This document shows, piece by piece, positions 47,901 through 58,948 of a DNA stretch of 64,000 bases; positions within the stretch are counted from its first letter, which is position 1, and each line of letters starts with the position of its first letter. The notes below the pieces were generated by a model. That model saw only the letters and a list, made by a program, of their open reading frames with translations, had not been told where the DNA came from and ran no database searches. This DNA comes from Histoplasma ohiense (Eukaryota > Ascomycota > Eurotiomycetes > Onygenales > Ajellomycetaceae): NCBI GenBank assembly GCA_017607445.1, contig JAEVHH010000001.1:4960001-5024000 (forward strand), in the 5' to 3' direction. The translations under genes were made by a program, and so were the position numbers.

Positions 47901-48903
47901 ACATCAAGAAGCGGGCAAGAAAAAGTGCGTCCACGCCTTAGGGTTGTCCACCCTTACATGCGGACGTTGGGGCGTAGTAATTTGAATGGTTATATCGGGC
48001 CACATGCGAAGGTGGATCGACACAGCCCTAAGGTGCATGACCGAGATAAGCACCACAGTTAGGGCCAAGGCAGCGCTTTTCGAGGGGGTTGGTTGGCGAA
48101 GCCAGTTCTCGTAGGTATTAGACTAACCATTATCAGCAAGGCGAAGTTTTGAAGCTCAGTCTAGACACTGTGCCATAGCGTTTACAGGATCGGAGGGATC
48201 GTGGGTGAGGAGGACCAGACGCGGAATCGATATTGAGAAACAAATGGAAGCGAAGGCGTGAACTCATAGTTCGTCGGTTGCGCATGAATTACCACTAGTA
48301 GTAATTGATGGACTCCGACGATTTGCGTGAGGGCGATGTGAAGGAATGAAGGGATTAAAATAATGACTGACGAGCTGCCAAGACCCAACTTCTGGTTGAA
48401 AAGCCCCGAGAATTAGGCTAGTGGATCGGCGCGCGTGGGTAAGGCTCATCCTAAATTTAGTTAAAGAATCGCCTAGATCAGCCCGAAGAAGACCAACCGG
48501 AGTTGGGGCAGCGTCCAGTTAAAACGGGATCGGGCTGTGGTGGCGCATAAGGACAGTGTGCAGCACCACCGCACCAGGAAGGCGGATGGAAGGGCAAGAC
48601 TGAAGACTTGTGGATATTGCTCCATCTTCAGGAATTCGTTCATCCTTGGATTCTCGCCAGTTCATTGTTGATTGGGAGGGGAAGACAGAAAGCAACCGCG
48701 ATAAAGCTCGAGTCCTCCAACCCTCCTTGGTTCACCCGATTTGCCTGCTGAAGTGGAACAACAGAATTAAATTGGGAATGCCGTCCAGATCCATGGTGTG
48801 CAGACGGATAATCGTTAATCTCTTTGTCATGTTTCTTTTCTTTTTCCTTCGTTAAGCTGAACTTTGTCGCCAACTATTCCTCTCGATCCGACACTCGCTC
48901 GCC

Positions 48904-48919
48904 CACACACACACACACA

Positions 48920-48986
<67 letters not shown>

Positions 48987-48994
48987 ACACACAC
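48904..48994. repeat. (CA)n-(CT)n-(CA)n microsatellite with higher-order TTTC interruptions
   Basis: A CA block leads into about 65 bp of CT repeats, punctuated at regular 12-base spacing by TTTC, then into CA again. It lies upstream of the four-TM gene at 49718. Confidence 0.9.
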
Positions 48995-49717
48995 GCTCTC
49001 TCCACCTCTGTTCCTCTGCTCTGTGGAAGGATCTCCATCCTCTATCGGGAACCAACATTCTCTTCTTGCATACCAAAGGATTATATCCTTCTTTCACACT
49101 CATTCTCCAGCCTGATCGACCCCCGGCCCGTTTTCCAGCCCCTCTTGGCCCCGCCTCTTCAACAGTTTCAGACAAACAGCCAAATGCGCTAGAGCGGTCG
49201 GAAAAGCGATTCCAGTGCTCTCCTCCGCCACCAACCAACCAGCTCGCCCGTCCTGTTGGAGTGTTCGATTGAGAGTTTGGCTGAACTAGCCATCTGCTTG
49301 CCCGGAGTCTTAACCTGCTCTGTGGTCTTTTTTTACCCGCGTCGCCTTAAATTTATCACTCTTGTTGCTCTTTGCCCTCGTATCCCCATTTCCAACCACA
49401 AACTCTCTGCGATTTTCTCCGCTGCCCTTCACTCCTTACCATCAGCCCATGTTATTCAACAAGTGAGCTGGCGCTAAAACACCTTCGTTGTCTTATTTTC
49501 CAAGTGAGGTCATCCTTTGATTTGGACGTTCTAGTTTGCGCTGGCATCAATCTGACCTGCCCATGTCAGCCTAGAACCCAGAGCCAACAATTGGAATACC
49601 TCCAGCTAAATTGTCATTCCGTTTTTGATTTCATATCATTAATATTTTCTCCTTTACCCTTGTATAAGCCTCGTACTCTTTCCCTCCCTCTTCTCGATGC
49701 AGTGACCCTTTGCGACC

Positions 49718-50729
49718 ATGGGTTCGCCTCGTTATTCGGAATTAGGACTGTCCCTGGGAATACTCGAGGAAGATTTACGTTGGTATTGGAAATTATTAGC
49801 AAGCATCTCAGCTTGGCTTCTTCTGGCCGGGTATGTCGAAGTTAACGGCCTTGTCGCCCACAGAATTTCAAAAGACGGAACTAATCGATATATTGGTGTG
49901 TTTGTCTAGGTTTGTTGTTTTCCCACTTGCAATCGATAACCATGCGAACAACATGCGCGGCGGCCAGTTTGGTTTGACCGCTGCCGCTACGGCTCTTATT
50001 GGTGTTGGCTACCTGGTTTGCGTTGGTTTCTGTTTGCGGTGGAAGAAGAAGCATTATCTAGTTGACTTCATTTTCATGTATGCAAAATATACGCTGCCTA
50101 CCATTTTTAGAGCTTGCGCGAAAATTGGAACCTTTTTTCGCAAAACCATGGTACTGACAATGATTCCCGCACCTCCACACAGACCATGCTTCGGATCAAG
50201 CCTAATAGGCGTCTTTAACGTCGCCTTGAATATTCTAGTCAGGCGATTAACTCCCCTCACCGCCCTCTCTATTTCAGTTATCACCATTTCCACCGTTTCC
50301 ACCGCCGTATTTGGAGTTGCAGCAATATATAACTCCCATAATGTCGTTTTCGTCCCACGACGTTCAGCCGTCCGGCGGGGGCGGAACGGAGAGGTTTCAG
50401 TCGACGATGCAGAACTGCAACGAAGACAGCTTTTACGACTTTATTTACAGCAAGGTGCGGACCAGGCGCCGAGTCCTGAAGTATCTCACAGCACCTTCCG
50501 CATCGATCTCCCCGATGCGGGCTTAGACGCAGATGAAGAATTGACAGTCAAACCCCAAAGGCCATACGAACGTCCCCTACCACCTTCTCCACCACCAGGT
50601 TACAAGCCTGGAAGGCCAAGTAACCGATCACCACCGCGTGACGGAAATAATCCTCCTGCCAAAATACGTCCTCATCGACATGAACCAAGAGAGATGAGAC
50701 GATCCATTGTCGAATTAGGCGATCTATAG
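49718..50729 (+). CDS. four-TM membrane protein with proline-rich tail, unknown
   Basis: Model join(49718..49830,49910..50077,50183..50729), 275 residues. Intron 1 (79 bp) is required for frame (GTATGT donor, CTAG acceptor). Intron 2 (105 bp; GTATGC donor, TACTGAC branch point, CACAG acceptor) is a multiple of three without stops, so retention would give a 310-residue form. Hydrophobic helices: KLLASISAWLLLAGFVVFPL (about 26-45), FGLTAAATALIGVGYLVCVG, a helix across the second splice (SSLIGVFNVALNILV) and LTALSISVITISTVSTAVFG. The C-terminal 120 residues are hydrophilic, with ERPLPPSPPPGYKPG and a basic end. Proline-rich tails can bind SH3 domains, which is only an inference here. The family is known to me only as a conserved fungal membrane protein. 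Confidence 0.7.
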
Positions 50730-51529
50730 CCAATTTCATGAATATTCCATATCTCGATCTACACATGTCTGAATCCCATCTCCACGGAAAGCTGGATGCC
50801 TTTGGAATGCATTCAAAATGGGCATCTTTTTCATTTAGGGGGCTGAGACAATAATTTTTTCCTTTTGTTCCTATACCTTGATATCTCTTGGGGTGTCTTT
50901 TTTATTTTCTTCGTTTTATAAAGCGTATTTAGCGATATCCCGGCAGGCGCAGGTTTCCAGTTTCTTATTTCCTTTATAAATTTTATATTTTTGATTCCTC
51001 TGTCGACTTATTACTCTCTTTCTGTTTGACTGGATTTATAACCCACAGCAGGATGTCGAGCGTCTTCGGCACAATTTCGCGTCGTCGAAACTCTGAACCA
51101 TCTCTTATCCATATACGACCATCCTCCGTTATCCCAATATACCACACAATGGCCCCTCGCCAAAAACCCTCGCCATGTGCTGCTTAAATGCTTTCTCTTT
51201 ACCCTATTTGACAGAAGCGAAAATTGAGAGGGGCAAATTTTTACGAACGCAAAATACGAACACGAAACAACAATCAAAATGATAATGTCAATAAAACGTC
51301 ATTAGCGAAACAGAATCTCAACATATCATAAAAATATAGTCGATGAGACCCATCTCATCACCAGATATCATCGATAGATTATCAGGAAATGACTATCATT
51401 TTTATTCATACTCTTTCCCCAAACCAAGGCGAGGGAATGGGTGGAAAAAGTAACAAAAATAACCACGAATACAAGAATGAACAAACGTGAACACAACCAG
51501 AGCCACAAATCACTGGGTATATCACTTCT
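50730..51529. other. convergent intergenic, nothing recognised
   Basis: 800 bp, A/T-rich, holding the 3' UTR of the four-TM gene. No other feature seen. Confidence 0.5.
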
Positions 51530-52124
51530 CTACTTCAAGAACGATCCATTCGTCCTCGCAGGTTGCTCGTCATAATAACCCTGGAACGCCTACCACCCTA
51601 TCTGGGCCCTAACCTGCTTCGCAGTTACCTCTGCTTTTTCCTCATCGATTATGATCTTCTTATGACCGGTCCCAGCTGATGCTGCATCAGCCAAGAACTG
51701 TGCATGACACTTCATATCTAGGCTAATGAACAAAAATGCCGCCTCGTCGACACTCTCCCCCACCGTCAACAGCCCGTGATTCTGCAAAATCACCGCCTTG
51801 CCATCCCCGAGCGCCCTCTTCGCGATTCAGCACAACACCGCGGAATTCGCTGTAAACGGCGTGAGATTTGTAGAAGTGCAGCGCGTCCTGGGTCGTCATG
51901 TCGAGTTCGCGGTCAATGACGGAGAAGGCTTTACCGGAAACACTGTGTGCATGGCAAGCAAGGCTAACGTTGGGGCGAGCCTTAATTTCGGAGTGGATGG
52001 CAAAGGCAGCTGAATTTACGGGCTCCGTGCCGATGATGACGTCGCCGTTTTCATTGATTAGGATCAAGTCTGAGACGGAGATTTGGGAGAAGTGCTGGGA
52101 GAGTGGGTTTAGCCCTGTTTCCAT
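51530..52124 (-). pseudogene. class II aldolase/adducin-family pseudogene
   Basis: Fragment of a class II aldolase/adducin-head protein (zinc-dependent aldolase fold). Frame 1 from 52124 reads LNPLSQHFSQISVSDLILIN, AFAIHSEIKARPNVSLACHAHS (the HAH metal site) and TQDALHFYKSHAVYSEFRGVV. After REEG (about 51820) a deletion shifts the frame, and homology continues as [31 protein letters not shown] to QIGW. There a TAG replaces an expected codon, and AFQGYYDEQPARTNGSFLK follows in the same frame up to a stop at 51530. The N-terminal 60 or so residues of the family (GHISVRDP region) are not found upstream. The frameshift, internal stop and missing N terminus indicate a dead gene, though of recent origin since residues are well kept. 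Confidence 0.85.
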
Positions 52125-53942
52125 CCTTGAATAAGCATTGGTTTGTGAAGGGTGTGATGTGGATGTTTATATGGTCATCAGCAGGTGGAGGGAGCCCGAT
52201 TTGATATATAAATGTCTATGCCCTATTTCCTAGAGGACATTCTTACGCCCCGTCCCCGTGCTCCTTGCCCAAAATTACAGATTCCAGATAACGACAGATA
52301 TGAAAAATCGGGCCGGCAAAACGAGGGTGTCGAAATCACTGGAAACATTCAAAAATGATCCGTCAAAAATTGGATTTTTCACTGATATGTGATCTGCCAC
52401 ACCTTCATCGAAAGCGCGATCGGCAAAAACCCGAAACGCCGGCTGCTAGGTGCTGTTTACGGTAGAGCCTCTCTTCCTCCAGACCGTTGAATTTTGGATA
52501 TTGCCTAATGTTCAACTTCTGGCCGGTCACGGTGCGGTTGTGTATCTGGACTTTGTTCAATGACCCCTGCTGACTTTTTCTCTTGCTGGGGCCAATCTTC
52601 TTTGCTCATGAGAGCAATCGGCTCTTCTTTGACGATGGAAGGCGCCATGGCTGTTTTGTTTTCATTTCCTCTTTCCTCTTGTTTTTGTCTTTCCTTTCTT
52701 TTACCGCTTACCTTTTATCGTGTTTCATGCGCAAGTTTGGCTTTTTTGTATAGCTATTTTTTATCGTATTTCCCAATAACGTGCGTAATGGATGAATGTG
52801 TTTATCGAAGATATCAACAACCAGTGCAATAAGCGTACCCCGTCCCTCTCTCCCAACCTACCTGTAAATCTTTTATATGATTCAATCCCCACCCATCAAG
52901 GGCATCCCCCTCCACGGCACTCAGAATGGGAAGGAGAGGGGAAACGAAAGATAGGGATTACACCGAAAGATCGGATCTTCTGCGTGGCCTTCTCAATTGG
53001 GGAGGGATGGGGAGTTCCGTTCAAAGAGGTGCAACTTGACTTTGGATAGAAAAAGCCCCGTCTGTATATTTTGCCATGATAATAGTTAATTTCGATTCCA
53101 TTGCAACCAACTGAGTGAATAACTTGAAGTAACGCATGCGCGTTCTACAATATCCTTTGGATAGTTGACCAGAAAATAATGATGTTCAAGTGATATCTTG
53201 TAGAGGAGGCTGCACTGATCTGTAGATCTATATAGAAAGTCTCTGTAAATACTCTGTTCTGTAATGTTCACTCCGTTGTTCATTTTCTTCTTCTATAACT
53301 ATTCTGTTGCAGCTCTATTTCTCTTCTGTAATTCATCTCAAGCATGTTTCAGAGCATAATATCAATTTCCAAGAAGGGTCTGAGGGAGGGGAGAAAAAAA
53401 ACCCCCCGTTTTGCGAATGGCTTTTCAATTATCAATGTTCATATCCATCAAGCTCATGAACATGTAATATGATCAATGAATGTGATATTCAGTTAGCAAT
53501 TGATGAACTGAATGGAAAATTGATTTTTAATTACACTGCTACTGTAAAAAAAAAATAGAGAACCAATCAAATTGCACCGATATAGTGATTCAAAGGCTAG
53601 CAGCTCTCAAGATCAGAAGCTATCCCAATAGACTGTTGAACTCTTATAGGTTCTGAGTTCTGAAGAATAATATTCCTCGTTAGATATTAGCTATCTAGGC
53701 TATTTTATCCGTGCTGAACCTCGGCATATCCACTCAACCCGAAAGCTTCAACCCAGCAGGCCATATAAAGTTCAAACAATCATTCATTCTAATTCCTCCC
53801 GCATAAATTTTTTGATTAATTCTAGAATTCTTGGGAGTTGGATTTTTTGGTCTCTGCTGCATTATATGCTTCCTCAAGCAATCCTTTATCTTCCAACCTC
53901 CATATCCGCCACTTCCGTTCGTTTCCCCATCATACGACCGCT
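52125..53942. other. intergenic, 1.8 kb
   Basis: No gene recognised. Pyrimidine-rich patches near 52650-52760 and A-runs near 53392 and 53547. It holds the promoter of the thioesterase gene. Confidence 0.5.
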
Positions 53943-55285
53943 ATGAAGGTAACCCTTTTCGAACCTCCGCCGAAGGATCCGTCCAAGTCTCATATAGAAA
54001 ATATCCTCGAGCTGACGCCCGTATCTGACTTTGGGCCGGTAAGAATCCATCAATATAACTCGTCAGAACAAAATCCGGCCGGTCATATTTAGCAGGATGC
54101 TAACCAAGTCTTCATACAGGACGTGTTCACGAACACCCGTCCACTGTGGCATCCGCCGGGTGCTCGTGGAATCTATGGTGGTGCTGCTATCGCTCAATGT
54201 CTTGCTGCTGCCCAATTAACCGTTGGCCCTGAATTTTCACCGCACAGCATGCATTGCTATTTCGTGCTGGCCGGTGACTCTGAAATTCCCATCATATACC
54301 ATGTCGAACGGGTCCGGGAAGGACGGTCCTTTGCGACTCGAACCGTACAAGCACGCCAAAGGGGCCAACCCATTTTCACCACGACGATAAGTTTCGACCG
54401 TGAGGGAAGCGGCGGCAAGAAAAAAGTCGAGCATAGCACGAAGAAACCGGATGTAGCACTGCCACCTTCGAACGGGAATACTGTCGACAGAGGCCCTTTT
54501 GAGACGAGAAGGGCTGGGATTCTTAATAGTATGTAGATAAGGAGAGAAAAAATGAGAATCCTTTGACGTTTTCCTCAGTACTTAAATCGGTAAGCCAAAC
54601 TAACTCCCCCCAGGAACCTCCCCCAACGCGGAGCAAAAAGCAATCCATCAATTCATCCGCGCGCGAGGCACCATCACTGGCGGCCGGAAAGCCCATCTTT
54701 CTGCGTTAGCATACATGTCCGATAGCTACTTCATCGGCACCGTTGCGCGGGTCCAAAACATTCCCCGTTTCGCATCCCCCAGTGCCCTAAAAGCAGCCAT
54801 CTGCAAGCTGAAAAACCCTTCTGATCTGGACATCGAGGAAGTCGAGAGATCCACCATGGAGCTTGCGCGGCAAGAAGCTGCCGAATTTTCGGCTGGGTAC
54901 GCGCAACAACACAGTGAGGATACTTCGCATGAACCACCGCGGAAGATGGGCATGATGGTCAGTTTGGATCATACAATCTACTTCCACAGTCGTGGAGGGT
55001 TTAGGGCCGACGAATGGTTGTTCACCGAAATGACGAGTCCATGGGCAGGCGACGAGAGAGGACTGGTGATGCAGAGGATCTGGGCGCAAGATGGGACGTT
55101 GGTGGCTACATGTGTGCAGGAGGTGAGAACTGTGGAATCCTTTCCTTCAACTTCACCAACTCTCGTCCCCGCTGTGAGTATATTTTTTTCATCCATATCC
55201 TTTTCTGACACATGATGATTTTCACAATTACTAGGGCGTTGTGCGCTTGAAACAAGACAGCCCCAACAAGGCAACAAAACTGTAA
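53943..55285 (+). CDS. acyl-CoA thioesterase II (TesB family)
   Basis: Hydrolyses acyl-CoA to free acid and CoA; the fungal enzymes are mostly peroxisomal. Model join(53943..54038,54120..54528,54614..55122,55235..55285), 354 residues, with three short introns (GTAAGA, GTATGT and GTGAGA donors; a GCTAAC branch in the first). Double hot-dog fold: the N-terminal half shows RGIYGGAAIAQCLAAAQLTV and HCYFVLAGD ... IIYHVERVREGRSFATRTVQ. The C-terminal half shows LDHTIYFHSRGGFRADEWLF, GLVMQRIWAQDGTLVATCVQ and EGVVRLK. Acidic Asp of DEW and the Gln of VQEG match the family's catalytic positions. The protein ends in TKL, close to but not a standard SKL-type PTS1. A Lys/Arg-rich insertion lies in the middle. 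Confidence 0.92.
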
Positions 55286-58030
55286 GCAGCAATCAATCGC
55301 ACGTTATGACTGAATGCTTGGAATTTTCTCCTTTTTTTTTTTTTTTTTTTGTCTATGTTTCCATTTGCGATGCCATATTGCCGTCTTCTGAGCACTGCTT
55401 TTTTCCTTGTTCTTGGGTTCGTAGAGGTTCGTGGATAGATAACTCTTTGTGTACATAGTTTTATTATCTATTTTCTTGTGTGGTTTATGACATATCACAA
55501 GACATGCACAAGGTTGGAATGTTTGATTTTCCTATTTTCCTATTTTTTCATTCTCTTCTTTATTTGGGGGTGTGTTGGATAACGTTTTCCAAATCCCTGG
55601 CCCTATCCGTCCATCCAAGCTTATTTGCACTATTATTTCTCGCATTTTTCACCACAATATTGCTACTTATGACCACATAAACGACATGATATTTGCATTG
55701 CCTCTGGCAGGAGGAAAATGCCCTAAAGATAAGCCAGCGAGCTCGCAGGCAGTACTATTCTCAGGTCTGCTACTTTCCGATCTCGTTAACAGCGCACATT
55801 CGAACGTTTGACATGCCGTCGACGTTTCATACTCCCGGCCGGATTCTCAATAAACCACCATTTCCACGCATATTTCGCGGGAGATCATGACGTGGGAGCG
55901 TCCTGGTGTGGGAAAGGGACTCTGTAGAGTTCTTTGTCACTATCTTTATCATCACTTCTACAACTGGCTACTGAGATATTCCCATCATTCGCACTGGTAG
56001 ACTATCTTCCACATGGCGAACTCGAGTGACTGCGGTTGTAGGTGTGATACTCTCTACGCTGCAATGTGCGCTTTCGGACTCGAGGTCTTCACGGCCGGTG
56101 ATTTTTCTACGGCAACCCTTGAAAAATGACCCTTGAAAACGACACAGGTGATGTAGCCCCACGCTTCAAAGATTGAAGCGTATCCTACGGACGATTTTCT
56201 TACCAAGATAGAGAATGAAAAAGGAGGAAACAGATATGCGCTGAACATCTGTCTTCAGCAAGCCTTCATCCGCAATGACGGTGGCACTCTGAAAATTCCA
56301 TTTGCTAAAAAAAACTCCTATTCACCGCAGCTGTGGATTGTATGTGGCAAGATCTCGAAGAAATCTTATCACAGTTTTCACATAATCCCTTCCTCACTAC
56401 TGCGGGAAGTATTGTTCGTAAATCGTGAGACTAGGTTGAAATTTAATCGAGGAAGGTTCCTGCAGCCGCAATGCATGCAGAAACGAAAATTTCGGGATGA
56501 AGATAGGCTATGAACTTGTGCGCTCTTATTCAGTCCACTGTTATCTCATAGCCCTTTATCCGTCACACAAGGAAGCGTTAATGAAGTTTCTTAAACAGGA
56601 ATATAATATACGGGAGAGGGACCTTGCGGGTATTACTGCTTCATAATTAATGTTTTTGAGGCGGCAACATTGGAAGGACTCATGGTTTTCCCACGACTTG
56701 CCAACGAGATACAAAACTTCTGCGATGAGCCCAGCCATTCCATATTCGAATGCGGTGAATTGGGACTGGATATTGGACGACAAGTTCCTCATATCTTCAT
56801 TTTTGAGGGAAAAGTTCGATTTGATAGCAATTTGGCGCAGTTCCATCTACCGCAAGAGCCATAAATGGAATAAAAATAGAGAAAATATGGATAGCAATAG
56901 AAGTAAGCATCAAATGGGTGACAGTTCAACTTGAACGAGGCTCAAATTTGAAGCCATGATCACCTCTTGTCAGTGATTTCAACCCATCTAAAACACACCC
57001 CATATCACCTTCATCGCCCCAAGGGACTGTAGAATTAGGGGCTTATATTGGAGATTAGGGGTAGATTAAGGGGTTAGGCTTTGAGAATCTCGGAAAAACA
57101 ATCTGCACCCAAGGATGACTAATCATCATGTGTATGCTGTTTCGTGGTTTTGAACCCTATTCAAGGATACGCCCTCCGCATCGAGGGGCTCCGAAATTGG
57201 GACATAGCCTGTCAATCGATTTGCAGATGAAACGATGTTGAGCAGGGATAGGCCCGTTTCCCGAAACATTGGCCTTTCTAAGTCTTCTGTGCAATTCGGC
57301 TTAGAAGAGCATTCACAAGGGTCCACAACAGGGTCCATTCTCCAATACAGGGATTAATTTCCCGAAGACAATCTGGGGATATTTCCTCGCGGCGTGGGTT
57401 CGGCCATTCATCGATTTCCTGGGAGGAAATCACCGATAATACGGCGCAATTGGGGCATGAGAGGGACTCTGCATCTACCCCATGGGGTTTTGATCGGCTC
57501 GCGTTGGCTACTATCTATGGATGCTTGTTATTATTATATCGCAATGCGTCGGTGATTATTTTGTCAGGGTGACGGCACTCATTCTTGGAATTAGAGCCAG
57601 CAGCGCGGCACAAGCGCCCCCTGCCTTTAAACCTCACGCTGGTGTGCGAGTTGAGTCTGAGATACCGACTCTTACCGACGTATATAAGGGAACTATCCAG
57701 ATGCACACCATATGATCTAGGAAGCTGTGGATCACACCGGCATAAAACCTACCAGAACATCGTTGCATTGCCCTTGTCAGCAATGCAATGTCAGCAACGC
57801 AATGTCAGCAACTCCAGCTTCTTGAGGTCATCCACTTGCAAGTTGCGAAATCCATTCAACTGGGAAGTCAACCAGATCAAAATGTTGCGGACATTGGGAC
57901 ACATGGGGCATAATCCCCTCCTGTTCCTCTGTATCTTCGGCTCTATATTCGGCGCCTCTACAACTAGGGAAATCAAGCCATCTTTATAATTTACCCAATT
58001 TACCTACCCTTCCTGATTGAATCGTTGAAA
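55286..58030. other. intergenic, 2.7 kb, one unassigned open frame
   Basis: No gene of known family. A + frame from about 56612 to 56863 reads without stop and includes MVFPRLANEIQNFCDEPSHS and GRQVPHIFIFEGKVRF from the ATG at 56682, but has no recognisable domain. A short tandem repeat of TGTCAGCAAYGCAA lies near 57774-57812. T-run near 55329-55350. Confidence 0.4.
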
Positions 58031-58756
58031 ATGGTACAGCTGTGGACAACGGAGAGCAGTTACAAGGAGTGCAACCAAAGTGAGAGCGATGAAAGTGAAG
58101 AAAACCCCCCCAAATCGGTATCGCATTTCTTTTGGGCGGCTATTTTCATCGGATTGATAGCGTTCGGCGCCCTCCTTATAGTCCTCGCCCCGAAAAATTG
58201 GCTTCGGGGAAACTCATGCGTGTTCGAGTCAGGTTCGAAAGAAGTGTCATCGTCACCGCAACAACAAAACGATGAGGATCTTATTATGGATTGTGGAAAG
58301 ACACGCGCAGAGGCAGTTGCTCGCGGTTGTGTTTTAGATGTTATGGGGGCGGCATGGATTCCCCCGCTGTGCTATGACAAGGAGCTTGCTGAAGAATCTG
58401 TATTGTCAGATACAGAGCTAGCGAAGGTTGGAGGTTCCGGAATATTCCAGTGGTGGACAGATTACAATCATACCGTTGAAATCTCCCAAGATCGGCTTCA
58501 ATATCTCGATGATCTGGTGGGATATACCTGGGAGAAATTCCATGTGGCACATTGCTTGTACGATTGGCGAGTACTGGTCAAAGCGGCGAAACGGATTCGA
58601 AAAGGTGAACGGAATGTGTATGTGCATATCTCACTGCTGAATTATCAACATGCACACCATTGCAGTGAGGTCATTGCCAACCAAGATCACCGAGTTGGTG
58701 CGAGGTCAAAGGTCGATTTTGCACTAGGGAAATGCGTACGACTAGACATGTATTAG
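58031..58756 (+). CDS. UstYa-like type II membrane protein, divergent, paired HxxHC
   Basis: Single exon, 241 residues, ATG at 58031 (an upstream TTG is in frame). An acidic cytosolic N terminus (DESEEN) is followed by one membrane helix at 33-53 (FWAAIFIGLIAFGALLIVLA) and a luminal domain. Two HxxHC motifs are present, HVAHC at 171-175 and HAHHC at 207-211, with CGKTRAEAVARGC (88-100) and WIPPLCYD (109-116) upstream. This is the layout of UstYa/DUF3328 proteins, in which the HxxHC pair is thought to bind metal for oxidation or cyclisation of peptides. The sequence around the motifs differs from ordinary UstYa, and I recognise it as a separate fungal family of unknown function with the same motif pair. 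It converges on the next UstYa gene, with 192 bp between the 3' ends. Confidence 0.75.
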   Translation: MVQLWTTESSYKECNQSESDESEENPPKSVSHFFWAAIFIGLIAFGALLIVLAPKNWLRGNSCVFESGSKEVSSSPQQQNDEDLIMDCGKTRAEAVARGCVLDVMGAAWIPPLCYDKELAEESVLSDTELAKVGGSGIFQWWTDYNHTVEISQDRLQYLDDLVGYTWEKFHVAHCLYDWRVLVKAAKRIRKGERNVYVHISLLNYQHAHHCSEVIANQDHRVGARSKVDFALGKCVRLDMY

Positions 58757-58948
58757 GCTCAATTCAAGTTGGAGTATTTTAGAGATGGGAACAACCAGTT
58801 TAGAATGCCCACAAATCAACCCCTGAATTCTTCTTAAGGAGTCAACAAATTCTATACCAAATACTATTCTTCATTCTATATAAAAGTTGATATTCGTTCA
58901 GAGAATTAATGTTACAGGAAAGGGAAAAGGAGAAGAAGAAAATTCTAT

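Larger units (their letters stand above)
42846..49717. other. 6.9-kb gene-poor, microsatellite-rich stretch
   Basis: No gene recognised. It contains a G run near 43608, a compound trinucleotide repeat at 44884-44949, T and A homopolymers near 46210 and 46827, a C run near 47161, and a CA/CT repeat block at 48904-48994. Frames that look long (44731-45114, 48824-49192) are produced by these repeats. A minus-strand frame at 45451-45678 reads protein-like but lacks an ATG and a known family. The last 700 bp before 49718 are pyrimidine-rich, as in long fungal 5' leaders. Confidence 0.5.

Noticed and set aside
48824..49238. Frames with Leu-Ser or Glu-Arg dipeptide repeats
   Set aside because: Translations of the CT/GA microsatellite.
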